From Aplidium turbinatum (Eukaryota; Chordata; Ascidiacea; Aplousobranchia; Polyclinidae): a stretch of DNA of 64,000 nt. The notes under the pieces are model-generated. The model was not told the origin of the DNA. It ran no database searches and was given only the letters and a program-made list of their open reading frames with translations. Shown here in pieces: positions 30,645-41,191 of this stretch (its first letter is position 1; each line of letters begins with the position of its first letter). The translations under genes were made by a program, and so were the position numbers. Where the stretch lies: contig OU964930.1 in assembly GCA_918807975.1 (NCBI GenBank), positions 12,952,372 to 13,016,371 on the forward strand, in the 5' to 3' direction.

Positions 30645-33600
30645 CTGCAATTTGGAAAAACATTAAAATTTATTCAACAGTCTATTAAAATACAAATTTG
30701 TTGCAGACATAATTAAAAAAAATAACACACATTTACGCCCTAGACTAAATGCTACAAGGGCAAAGACTTACTTGGTAATTTCTCGCATTTGATCGTCAGT
30801 AATCTCGTTGTCAAAACGCGCTTTAATCCCGTTACAATGTCCGATTCCAACCACACCCACTACAACTGGTGGGGCTACAACTGCAAAAAAATCTCAATAA
30901 ATACCATGGAGCCAAAGTGACATGTTTCCAGGTCTTTTTTAAGGTTTGGTTGACCGCTAAGTAGTTTTAAGAGACCGCAAGTGTTTCATTTAAGTACCAA
31001 AAAATAGCCATATTTGCTTAAGACATAGCGAGAAACAACAACCATTACTTTTCTAGTGTAGTTGCAAGTCCAAATTTTGGGAAACCGCTGGAGAAATTTG
31101 ACCATCTTAAAAAAACACTGCATGTTTCTATCAAATATTTTTAACCTTCGCACCAATTTAATTAACTTGATTAAAAAAATCGAAGAGGTAAACAGAAAAC
31201 TGATATATATACAATGATATAAAACATGGCATGTAATTTAAAAAATAGCTACAAGAAGAAAAGTAAGCCCGAAAACGGTTCAAAGATAAATTATCTAACC
31301 TTCTCCAGGCAGAAATACAGGTTGTTTGACGACCTTTTGAAGAAAGCCAGTGATAAACATATCACGTTCTGTGACAAGAACATTGGTCATATGTGGAAAT
31401 TCTTCGACCATTTCTTTAAGAAGTTGTTCAAAAATGTCTTGATCTTTCATTTTTTCTACATCCTCAGCGCTTAAAAAAAGAGTCTAGTGTAAACGTAGTA
31501 ACCAAATCTACAGTTGCATAATTTATTGTTCAAGTTTAAAGCTACGTATAGCGTAAGCCACGTACAGCGTAAGCTACGTATGGCGTAAGCCACGTACAGC
31601 GTAAGCCACGTATAGCGTAAGCCACGTACAGCGTAAGCCACGTACAGCGTAAGCTACGTATAGCGTAAGCCACGTACAGCGTAAGCCACGTACAATCAAG
31701 GAAGCTACTACCTGATTGGCTTCATTTCTTGCAAAATTAGAAATCCAAACTTGATTTTTTGCCACAATGACAAAGATGCCAACATTCGTTGCATGGTGAT
31801 TTCTATTGGCCGATCTCCTAAAAACAAGCGACATCCGGGAACTCTAAAAAAGCGTATTGAAGATTTTACCAATTGCCCATGACTCATCACTTTTGACAGT
31901 GGCAGATTTTCTGCACGAACAAAGCATACAAATTCATGAGATACAACAAAAGCTACTTCTTTTAAACTGTTAACAAAAGCGGTTTCTTCTATTTTGCCAC
32001 GATGTCTACCTACTACCTATTTATAGTTTTACAGCTAAAACTATAGCAATTGGTATAAAACGTTTGAAATCCATTAAACTTGTATGCGGTCAGTATTAGT
32101 TACTACTGTAACTTCACAAGGTAGATTTAAACGATCTGTCTTAGCCTGATGCTGCGAGTTTGCTGTGGCAATAGTAAGTTGCGCTAGCTTTCGGAACACA
32201 GTTCCCTAGTCATGTGCTATGATGAATGGTGTTGAAGTCAGTGAGTGGTTCTTAAGTGTGGTTCTTTCGTTTGGCTTGAGGCTGCTGGTTGTTGAGTTTC
32301 TGTGTTGTTAGGCGTTTTTTGTTGCAAAATTTGTTTTCAGTTGATTAGTAGATTAGATGACGTAGTTCTTCCCTTTCGGCACGGTTGTTGATTTTAGGAT
32401 TTTGTCTGCTGATGAATATGGCCTCTTTGAAACGTAATTTTACCGCGTCATTTTCTCGGGCAATTATAGTAAATTCAAAGTCGGTGTGGCATTGTTGTTG
32501 ATGATTAAAGACCGAGCTTTTGTCTGAGCTGAGGTGTTCTTTGATGCGGGAGTGGAGTGGTCGAATCGTGCTGCCTATATAGCTTTCCCTGCATTTCTTG
32601 CATGCGATCTTGTAGACACAGTTCTTGGTGGTGCATATGTCATCGTTCCGTAGTGGGCAGTTTTGTAGCCGGCAAGGTTCGGGTTTTTTTGGTTTTTGAA
32701 GGGCGTTTCTGAGGGTACGTGAGCGTCGAAAAAGGCGGACTGGCAGATCCAGGTCTTTGAAAATTTTCTTTGCTTTACGGTCCGCGTCGTCGCTCATATA
32801 TGGAAATTCAAAATGTATTGGGTTATATGGTGTCTGGGGGGTTTGTCTGTTTTGTTGGTAAGCCTTGTGAAGTAAGCAACGATCATGCTGCTAAAAGCGA
32901 AACTCAATCAATTGCATTAGTTACTAACCTTAGTTTGCGATTTAATGCAGCAACTGCGATTTCTTTCCAAAAATATACTAGCAGAATTAAACTAAAAAAA
33001 TAGTCCTGCAAGTAGATATTAAACGAGCATATACCGAAAAAATATATTTACGTCAATTTACGCATGACTGATCAAAAACGTGATTAATTAAATTACATAC
33101 TGCATATTTCCACATAAAAATGCACGTTCTTTTTCTAACTTATGTCAAGCAAACTTTATTTTCAATTCTCGACGGTAACGTCAAACAAACTGACTAGATT
33201 AATAACATCAACCTCTGAAAACTAAAATACTTCAGACGCATTGCAATTAACAAAACTCACTAAAAAATAAATTGTCTACTGCGAAGTTGCAAGGCAAAAA
33301 AAAATTTTGACATGAAGCAAACTACAGTACTGAAAAACATGCCAGACTTGATAACAAAAATGAAAGGTAAGACAAAATGAAGGTTACAGCTGAACAAATA
33401 CTATTGACCAGTTGCAGAAACAAAATCAAACCAATGCAAATGAAACAATCAATCATTGTCAAAGTTCACTTACTCTTTGACTTGACCAAAAGCTGCACGG
33501 AACTCCCCACCAGGAGCCATTCCAAGTTGCTTTGTGATGTGAGAAGACATGTTGAGCATCATGTACATAACCAAGCCAGATAGCAATCCTTTCTGTAGAA

Positions 33601-36600
33601 ATACAGCAGGCAATGCTATTTCATAGGTGTTGGATTGATATATCGAATATTATGTTGAACCATGAACATGCGGTAGCATATGTTTCCTCTGACAACATCA
33701 TAACCTTAATACAATATAATACAGTACATCATTTCAAACACGCAAATTACACTAAATTAATTTGGAATTTTACTTACTCACAATTGCATAATAAAAATTA
33801 AGTGACTAAACGTTACGTTGTCCTGTATTTAAAAAAACAAGAATGAAGAACCTCCATGAATTTGATAGCAAATCAAACGTAACATGAGAGACGTTAAAGT
33901 ATGATATTTTAAGTTTATCATCAGACATTTTGCTATCACATACAAATACTAGTATGAATTTGACAATTTAAGCTTTCTGTAGTACTGTTTCGCAGTCAAA
34001 ATTATTGAAACAAGAACACATATAACAGTGACACCCACTTCGACTTAACAGCAATTACATCTATAAAAAAAAAGTTAACGAGATTTATAATACTGTTTCA
34101 AATGTAAAATAACTGTAGACAGTAGCCTTATCAGTGAAGTCGGTACACTGGGTATGACCACGAGACTATAAACCCCATATATATTTACAGAAACAAATTA
34201 TGGTGACCAATGGGTTACCTGCTTCACACATTTCTTTAATTGGTTCATTTTGCTATCTTCAGTCATAGAAGCCAATTCTGCTTCGTCCACAGTTAATATT
34301 TGAGTCCTTGAAGCGCATAGTTCAACAACTACTGCATCAGGTTGAACCATTGAAATAACCTAGAAAACAATTCAAAAAATTACATGTCAGAATTGAATGT
34401 TTAATAAAAGTGCCCAAACTGTTTGTTTTACTCCAAAAAATCCAATATTTTTAAACTTCTTTTTTGTATGCTTGACAAGGTCTTGCATACAAAAAAGACT
34501 ACGCATACGACAAAAAAAAGTGTTATTGTAATTATTATTACTTTTTTGTTTGATATCATAATAATGTTATAGGTGTGCCTGTAAACAAGTGAAACAATAA
34601 TTAAAGCACAGTGTACCTTAGTCCTTAACTCAAGTGGGCTACTTAACTTTATAAAGTTAAGAACATATTTTCAACAGATATGCACAATAGATACCTTTTT
34701 AACATCTTCACAACTATCTTTGCTAAAATGTGCTGTACCAACTAAATAAAGCTTCTCTCCATTTGATCCATTCAGAAGTGAAACAGTTTTTGGCATATCA
34801 AAGCTTTCATAATTCTCTCTTCGTATTTTTCTGGCAAATGCTTCTTGTTCCACTAGAATGACGCAAAAAAAAAAACTCAAATAAAATTCAAGATTGATAC
34901 GTTTTTGAGGCATTCCATTATAATTTAACAAATCCAAATAACCACTAAGTCTTCAATTTTGATGATTAAAGCATATAAGCATATGTTATAGACTTATAGT
35001 ATATATGTAAAAAATGCATCTCGGCAAAAAAAAAAAAATTGAAAATCGGACAAGTGGTAACTTTCGAGATATCACGTTCTGAAGTTTTGTGGTTATCACA
35101 AGGTGGCGCTGTTGATGTGCCCAATGTTTTTTGATTTTAGGGTTATATTTGAGGTAGAAAGTCGGTTGAAGTGTCTATTCCACCATTTTTCTTGATGCAG
35201 AATTAAAAAATGATCTCAATTTTAGTCTACAAGCGTTAGCTAAGGAGTTGTGTGGCATTTAAAAAAATTGGGAGACCAAATGCCAACCCCCAAATTTCCA
35301 TGTGGGTAACAAGATATCCCAAAAAACATTTTTGTTCTTTAAAGTTTCTTGCGTATACTTCAGGATAATATATCATAATGTTTATTTAGGAGACTTTTGT
35401 CCTTTTTTGCACAATGCAACCTTTTATCAAAGACTTGCATGAGAAGTTATATGATCTGTTAATGCAATATTTGAATGATGCATGCTTATGATGTCACAAT
35501 AACAAATTACAAATTTCCCAAAAAACTTTTTTCATTGTGAAAATTGCCCTGGAAAACCAGCCCTTCTTTTAAAATTGCAGTCAAATTTTGTTTTCCTGGG
35601 CAATTTTCACAATGAAAAAAGTTTTTTTGAGGAAATTTGTAATTTGTTATTGTGACATCATAAGCAAGCATCATTCAAATATTGCATTAATAGATCTTTG
35701 ATATAAGGTCGCATTGTGCAAAAAGGACAAAAGTCTCAAAACAAATATTATACTATCATGAAGTATACGCAAGAAACTTTCAAGAACAGAAATTTTTTCG
35801 AGATATATCTTTACCCACATGACAATTTGAGGGTTGGCATTTGGTCCTCCAATTATTTTAAAATGCCCCATAACTTCTTAGCTAATGCTTGTAGACTAAA
35901 ATTGAGACCATTTTTGAATTCTGCTTCATGAAAAATGGTGGAATAGACACTTCCACCAACTTTCTACCCCAAATATAACCCAAAAATCAAAAAACAATGA
36001 GAACATCAACAGCGCCATCTAGTGACAGCCACAAAATTTTAAAACGCGATATCTCAAAAACCGCTTGTCTGATTTTCAAATTTTTTTTGTGCCTAAGTTC
36101 AAATTTTGAAATCAACAAAATATATCAAAACCAACACCTTTTGAAACCTAGTGATTACATTTCTTTCTAAAATTTGTTGAATTATAATGGAATGCCTCTT
36201 TTATAAAATTGATTAAATCAAACAAAACAGAAAAGTGGAGCTGGTATACAAGTCCCCCCCCCCCACCCTTGGTAACTCATGACAAAGACAGGACTCCACC
36301 AAACATATAGGGTAGGGTGGCTCTTATTTGGCAAAAAATGAAAAAAAAATGAATTTTGTGTGGGACACCCTTTGAAAAGGTGAGGTTGTCAGAAAAAATA
36401 ACTCTTGCAAAAAATTTTTGGATTTGAAATTGATTTAGAGGTGGCCCTCCCCCCCTAAAGTTTTGCGCCCTCCTCCCAAATACCAAATCTGCATATCTCA
36501 AAAACTGCTTGAGCTAGAGATACGGTTTTTGTGTCAAAAGATGCAGAAAGCATGATTTCCTATCTGCTTTCTGAACAGTGATTGCGTCTATCTTGAGTAG

Positions 36601-39208
36601 AAAAGCAGTTATTAGAAAAAACCTGTTTTCGGTATTCTAGCACAAAACAGTGCTAAACAAGTATTGTGGCCCAAGCTATTCAATAAACAAAGTTCATAAA
36701 CTAACCTGTAAAACTGGTAAAGCAATAAACGAAATAAGTATTTCTAAACTTTTATGCATTCATGCATAGCTAAAATGCCCGTTTTTTGTCATATTCCTTG
36801 GAGAAACTCTTGAGCGTAGAATCCGCTTTCAAGCTTCAGGTGCTATGCATCGCACTTGTTGCATGGCGAAGGCGATTTATGCAAAAAGCTTGGTCTGCAT
36901 TTATGGTATCTGTCCGAAGAAATGGTTGAACTAGCCTTGTTTGACTCTCGATTGTCTGTGGAAAGTAAAAAGCTAATGGTGGCAACCATGTTAAATGAAA
37001 CAGCAGAACGTCCACCATGGAGACGAAGCATCAAAGTACTGTAGATGCGTTTCTTAGCAACAAGGGTCTAGAACAGTATTGCACCTCTAATTCAAAATGG
37101 CTTCAGCTGTTGGGTGAAGAACTGAAGATGAAGCAATAATTATACTTTCAAAGGATCCTGCTCATTGGACTGAAGATGGTGCATTTATTCAAGCTTTACA
37201 CATGGCGAAGGGACTTTCAGTAGTCAATGACAGAGCAGAGAGAGGAGTTGCTCTAAGTCTAATCCCGGATTTTAACAAACTCCCAACTGATGATGAGTAC
37301 CAACTTCAGTTTCTTTTGCAAGTTGTTACTGAGCACAGGAAACTGTTGAATCCAAATTCCAACAAGAACAATATTGTCGATTCTTCTTCGTTTAAACCTT
37401 CTTTGTTACTCCAGGGGTCAAGGGGCTCTGTCTTTTACCACCCTTGGGCAGTGCCGATGCGGTTTAGATGCTTGAGCAGGTGTCGAGCAGCAATTGCATT
37501 GATTCGTCATCCAGTTCAAGCAGACCACGCACACCATTTGGCGCAGTTACAGATGGTGTGGTCTGTGGTTTGTTCCTCTATGCCGCACTCACAGATTGTG
37601 GATGGAGCCATCCCCCATTTGTGCATGTTTGAACGGAATAGTCTCACTCCAGTAGCCTAGTACGCAGGCGGTTGTGCCACACCCAGGCCTTCCTTGGCAA
37701 ACTATGCATTCTGGTTGGATGGGGGCTGGTGTCAGAGATAAAACTTTAGAGCCTTGAGGAGTTCTTCTTCTACTCTGAGCTCCATTTGTTGTCCTCCCAG
37801 GTAGCCGCGCTGATGGATTGGTTTTCAGCGGTTTTCATCAGGAGTTGTGCGTCACATACAAATGGGTGTCTCGATTTCAGTTGCCGAGGATGCTCGATTG
37901 CTCGCTCACAGACTTGTAGAGACTTGAGTGGAGCAAGTGGTTGGGGTTCGTAGTGCAGAGAAAGAGACAGGATGGCTTCTTCGCGACAAAACTCAGCTGG
38001 TTGGTTGCCTGCAAGGACAGGGAAATTGTCCGATGGTGTAGGTCGCAGACATCCTGTCACAATACGCAAGGCAATATGTAAAATATTGTCGATAATATCG
38101 CTTCTTGCAGTACTGACCAGAATTACATTTTGAAATGAACATCGTTACCAGTGTTCCCTCTAAGGTGCAAAAATTAAGAAAAAAAACGAAATTTTATAGA
38201 CGGTTTCGTGGTCACAAAAAAGGTTGTAAAATCAAGATTTTGTCAAATGCGTTTTTTTCTAAATAACTGCTTTTCTACTCAAGATAGATGCATTCAATGT
38301 TCAGAAAGCAGATAGAAAACCATGTTTTCTGCATCTTTTAACACAAAAACCGTATCTCTAGCTCAAGTGGTTTTCGAGATACGCAGATTTGGTATTTCGA
38401 GGGAGGGCACAGAACTTTAGGGGGGGAGGGCCACCCCTAAATCAACTTCAAATTTAAAAAAAAATTTGCAAGAGTTATTTTTTCTGACAACCTCACCATT
38501 TGAAAGGGTGTCCCAAGCAAAATTCAAAAACTCAATTTTAAGAGCCACCCTAATATAGGGTGAAACTACTTTACCTTTGCTTTACTGTTCACACACTTCA
38601 ATCCACATGTTTTGGTCAATTCCTCTTTATCTTACCAAGGGGGCTGGGGGGGACTTGTATACCAGCTCCCAGAAAGTTTATTACTGTTTGATCCACCAAG
38701 CATAAGTGAACCTAAGTTAAAGTGACACATTTCTTTACAGTCATCTCCATCGAGTAAAAAAGTGCAAGTTTGACAAATGTAAAAAAATGAATAAAACCAG
38801 CTAGTATCATACAATCACAAAAATAGAGATTACATGACAATTTATAAGGCTTTTGGAATATATACGGTATAATGATAGTTTATGATATATCTAATAGTAA
38901 TATTATACCATAACATATGTTACTTTACTTTGCATTTTCATCTCGTGTGTTTCTTCATCATCACCATCATCAAATTCACTTTCTTGATCACTTTCTATTA
39001 AATCTTCATCTCCGTGATTATCAGGAGTATGATTTATTTGATCGGCTACAACTGGTTCAGGCAGTGTAGAATTTTCTTCGTGACACAATGGAAGATTTGT
39101 GTTTTCTGAATGCTTAGTTATAACACTAGCTTCTTTAATATTTTTGTTATTTGGTTGCATGGAATCATCCACTTGCTCAATACTTGCATTTTTGTCAGTA
39201 TCATTCAT
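30503..39208 (-). CDS. TRABD: TraB domain-containing protein (TRABD), complete 8-exon coding region
   Basis: The exons total 1,251 bp (416 codons plus stop), and all seven introns have GT...AG ends with matching phases. Residues 1-93 are an acidic, unstructured leader (Asp/Glu-rich near 66-88). The TraB domain follows: LYLVGTAHFS with GTAH at 132-135, PDAVVVELC near 154-161, GMAPGGEFRAAF near 217-228, FLGDRPIEITMQR near 239-251, TERDMF near 313-318, and the second GxxH motif, GIGH, at 345-348. The paired GxxH motifs and the Glu of VVVELC are the residues conserved in TraB/TIKI proteins. Residues near 386-404 (LKGLFFLASLYIAYKFTGW) form a C-terminal membrane anchor. Human TRABD, from memory, is about 376 residues and lacks such a long leader. 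No upstream non-coding exon was identified. Confidence 0.93.
30772..30880 (-). CDS. TRABD: TRABD exon 7 (second GxxH)
   Basis: Acceptor TTGCAG, donor GTAAGT. Codes VAPPVVVGVVGIGHCNGIKA. Confidence 0.92.
31300..31469 (-). CDS. TRABD: TRABD exon 6 (TERD)
   Basis: Acceptor TTAAG, donor GTTAGA. Codes AEDVEKMKDQDIFEQLLKEM then VEEFPHMTNVLVTERDMFIT. Confidence 0.9.
31543..31693. repeat. 16-bp minisatellite in TRABD intron 5
   Basis: About nine tandem units of acgta(c/t)agcgtaagc(c/t), nearly identical, in the sense 'acgtacagcgtaagcc'. The unit is GC-richer than its surroundings and has partial dyad symmetry (GTACAGCGTAAGC/TACGT). Confidence 0.9.
31712..31843 (-). CDS. TRABD: TRABD exon 5 (GDRPI)
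   Basis: Acceptor TTTTAG, donor GTAGTA. Codes VPGCRLFLGDRPIEITMQRM then LASLSLWQKIKFG. A 16-bp tandem repeat begins 19 bp after the donor, inside intron 5. Confidence 0.92.
32100..32885 (-). mobile_element. Penelope-like retroelement, 3' fragment in TRABD intron 4
   Basis: Contains the C-terminal endonuclease ORF and a 3' tail that ends near 32,100. It is truncated upstream of about 32,885. It lies in the same direction as the host gene. Confidence 0.8.
32345..32881 (-). pseudogene. Penelope-like GIY-YIG endonuclease, 5'-truncated
   Basis: The frame runs from about 32,881 to the stop at 32,345 without a break. It reads FEFPYMSDDADRKAKKIFKD, then the Cys-rich linker CRLQNCPLRNDDICTTKNCV, YKIACKKCRESYIGST (YK-x9-YIG, the GIY-YIG equivalent), RPLHSRIKEHL with the catalytic Arg, and FKEAIFISRQNPKINNRAE with the catalytic Glu region. 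The reverse transcriptase domain is missing, so it cannot be autonomous. Confidence 0.85.
33474..33592 (-). CDS. TRABD: TRABD exon 4 (GMAPGGEF)
   Basis: Acceptor CTACAG, donor GTAAGT. Codes GLLSGLVMYMMLNMSSHITK then QLGMAPGGEFRAAFGQVK, a conserved core of the family. Confidence 0.92.
34219..34359 (-). CDS. TRABD: TRABD exon 3 (VVVELC motif)
   Basis: Acceptor TTCTAG, donor GTAACC, 47 whole codons. Codes VISMVQPDAVVVELCASRTQ. Confidence 0.92.
34695..34852 (-). CDS. TRABD: TRABD exon 2 (first GxxH motif)
   Basis: Acceptor TTCTAG, donor GTATCT. Codes EQEAFARKIRRENYES and LYLVGTAHFSKDSCEDVKK. A palindromic element begins only 55 bp upstream of the acceptor, inside intron 1. Confidence 0.92.
34907..36198. 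mobile_element. 1.3-kb palindromic element in TRABD intron 1
   Basis: GAGGCATTCCATTATAATT at 34,907 and its complement ending at 36,198 bound two arms of about 640 bp that meet near 35,560. The arms are similar but clearly diverged, with many substitutions. No coding and no certain target duplication. Confidence 0.8.
36846..37400 (+). pseudogene. Transposase-like protein of TAGGGTG copy 2, fragment
   Basis: Reads LGLHLWYLSEEMVELALFDS, RLSVESKKLMVATMLNETAE, then ILSKDPAHWTEDGAF, MAKGLSVVNDRAERGVALSL and YQLQFLLQVVTEHRKLLNPN. These blocks align in order with 2,600-2,190 (minus) of copy 1: GFFDTSVSLETKRKM, LDPTSWGDRDDY, SNERGVTLVQRFNKL, QFQFLLQEVTE. Frame changes occur between the blocks. A LINE insertion at 37,382 ends the reading. 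Family unassigned. Confidence 0.7.
37382..38081 (-). mobile_element. 700-bp truncated jockey-like LINE with 12-bp TSD
   Basis: Codes the C-terminal part, including RIVTGCLRPTPSDNFPVLAG and NQPAEF, matching the ORF at 11,867. Flanked by aatattgtcgat at 37,370-37,381 and 38,082-38,093. Frame broken in places. Confidence 0.9.
38929..39208 (-). CDS. TRABD: TRABD exon 1 (start codon, acidic leader)
   Basis: Begins at the ATG coding MNDTDKNASIEQ and ends MKMQ plus one base before donor GTAAAG. A second GT (GTAACA) six bases downstream would give the wrong phase for exon 2. An upstream in-frame TTG is not a plausible start. Confidence 0.85.
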
Positions 39209-39936
39209 GACAGTTGATTTCAAAGGTTAAAATGGACAAAAGATTTAAAAAAATGTATCAAATCCAAATGGCAATGATTATGCTACCTATGATAAAGCCA
39301 CATTAGTAATAATAATAACAGCAATTGAAAAAAACAACATTGACTTAATTCAGAAATTCCATTTAGTCAATTTAACATCAGCTATTTAAAATAGCTTTAT
39401 GTTAAACTAACATTTAAGTAGGTTGAGCAATGAGCATACGGTCACAGCACAAAATTCAAATAGGCCACGACTTATTGGCATAGCCTATGGGTTCTCAAAC
39501 TGTGGGTGTGTTCCCCCAGGGGTATGTGAAAGAAATTCTGGGGGTACACACTACACATGATACATTAGAATGACCACTCACTATCAGAGTTGCCAGACCC
39601 ATATTTCAAAAAATGCCAAATGCACCTAAAAAAATTGTCAAATCAGGAGAAAAAATGATGAATAAAATCATCTTTTAAGCAAGTCGGTCAATAAAAAGGC
39701 AGAGGATATATTTAATACATATTGTGAATATAGCCTAGAAACTACAGTAAGGCTTTAAGGCTTGGAGCATGTCTTTTAGGTGCCTGCCAAATAGGTGTGC
39801 ACACTGTCTGTGGCGCCAGGACAGTTAGGTGCGTTGCCAGGGTTGTCAGACAGCTTTTGAGAAAAAGAGTCAAACAATGTCAAAAAAAGGGCCAAACTGG
39901 GTAAAAAGAGCCAAATTGTTCAATAATGTTAATAAC
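39209..39936. promoter_or_regulatory. Presumed upstream region of TRABD
   Basis: This interval should hold the 5' UTR and promoter, but I see no CpG island, TATA box or initiator I would defend. Near 39,488 GGGTTCTCAAACTGTGGG resembles the terminus of a Charlie-like hAT. Two gttgccag words (39,590 and 39,834) resemble the end of the hAT at 43,880. Confidence 0.3.
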
Positions 39937-39944
39937 GTTGCTAA

Positions 39945-41041
39945 TAGTGTTGGGCGATATTGAAAAAATCAAAACGATACGATATTTGAAAAAATACTCG
40001 ATATTTTGATACTTTTCGATATTTTGTACTAATTAAGAAAAGAGTTTCTCAGTCTTCGAAATTAGTGTCGGCAATTGCTGACGCAGATACATGAATGGCG
40101 CATTAGCGTCGGCAATAAAAATGCCGAGGCCACAAGAGCGCTTGTAAGGTTAGGGTTAGTCATTCCTCCTAGTCGTTATGCCACAGCCATAGATTTGCTC
40201 CTTAGTCAACACCCTAATGGAGCTATGCGAAAAAGGCGTGTGGATGGGTATCAAAGCACGAAAGCGGCAAAACGTGGACGCTTCATTGCGAACGGCGAAG
40301 ACAGTGTAGATTTACAGCTAAGCGATGAGCCTCTTGATGTGTGCGATTCCAGTGATAACACGACAACCTCATCCTCCGATACAGCATCTGATGATTCCAA
40401 TTCTGACATCTAGTTCTTCATCAAACAGACTTTGTGTTGCTCGCAGTATCCCAATTGTGCCGAAATTATGTTAGTGCATACCTAAATCGAGGCAATCTTC
40501 TCGCAGGGAGCGATTAATATGTTACCGATACTTGGTTGAGCATTAACGTTATTTTATGATAATTCCACGTCGCTAGATGTCGAATTAATGTAAAACAAAC
40601 ATAAATTTCTTTTTGGGCATTGTTCGCAATATAACCCGCCGGGAAAATTAAATCGATTTGTGCTGACTCGAACGTTGAATCAACGCAAATTTAACTTACT
40701 TTTCCTCCCCGTGAGTTATTCAACGTGAATCACCGCAACAGCGTGCGTATCGCGTTGCTCGCTTTATCGCTACTTTTGGTATTATTACATCACAACAAAT
40801 CAAACAGTGCGGTCGTGATAGACTACTCTAGCATATTTTTCGCTTCTCGTTTTCCATGTTTGGTGCAATGTTTTTCGTAATAAACGTTCACAGCAATTGC
40901 CGAGGCCATTTCAACTTTTGCCGTTTGGTTTTGGCAACGTTTTTGCAAGGGTTTGCAGTTACGAATTATCGAACAATATTGAAATAAATATCGATATTGA
41001 AAAGATATCGTATCGAAAATTCGATATATCGCCCAACACTA
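39945..41041. mobile_element. hAT-like element (copy B) with TAGTGTTGGGCGATAT ends
   Basis: TAGTGTTGGGCGATATTGAA and GATATATCGCCCAACACTA are flanked by a perfect 8-bp duplication gttgctaa (39,937-39,944 and 41,042-41,049). From 40,048 (CAGTCTTCGAAATTAG) to about 40,950 the interior matches copies A and C, although its outer ends differ from theirs. Confidence 0.85.
40090..40413 (+). pseudogene. C-terminal remnant of a transposase in copy B
   Basis: An open frame reads ALVRLGLVIPPSRYATAIDL, LLSQHPNGAMRKRRVDGYQS, a basic KAAKRGR stretch and an acidic Ser-rich end with a stop at 40,413. The same Ser-rich ending is recognisable in copy C near 42,590. A basic then Ser/Asp tail is common at hAT protein ends; I cannot assign it further. 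Confidence 0.35.
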
Positions 41042-41191
41042 GTTGCTAATAAAACATAATAATAACGTTAACAACGTCAATAACGTTACAACATTGCAAC
41101 AACACAGTCTACATTCTAGTACAAAAACGATTCCAAATCTTCATCTTCTACAGTGTTTCTACTCGAATCTTTAGCATTGGCATAAATATTG

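Larger units (their letters stand above)
36313..38552 (+). mobile_element. TAGGGTG-family DNA transposon, copy 2
   Basis: TAGGGTGGCTCTT at 36,313 and AAGAGCCACCCTA ending at 38,552 are flanked by a perfect 8-bp duplication atataggg (36,305-36,312 and 38,553-38,560). About 310 bp inside each end is an inverted repeat, also matching bases 1-313. The interior codes part of the same protein as copy 1, followed by a LINE fragment. It lies in intron 1 of TRABD, antisense to the gene. Confidence 0.9.
36238..38668. mobile_element. Small MITE split by the TAGGGTG transposon
   Basis: GAGCTGGTATACAAGTCCCC at 36,238 and GGGGGACTTGTATACCAGCTC ending at 38,668 are an inverted pair. Once the inner transposon is removed they bound about 180 bp. 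Flanks 'cagaaaagt' and 'cagaaagt' are near-duplicates. Confidence 0.6.

Noticed and set aside
31543-31693. Possible CRISPR-like array
   Set aside because: Units abut with no spacers, and this is animal nuclear DNA.
31574-31834. ORF with repeating AVRGLRCTWLTLYV peptide
   Set aside because: It is the 16-bp minisatellite read through shifting frames, antisense-intronic to TRABD; no protein family and no codon logic.
33377-33583. Plus-strand ORF overlapping TRABD exon 4
   Set aside because: The minus-strand reading is a conserved exon with correct splice sites, so the plus-strand frame is a shadow.
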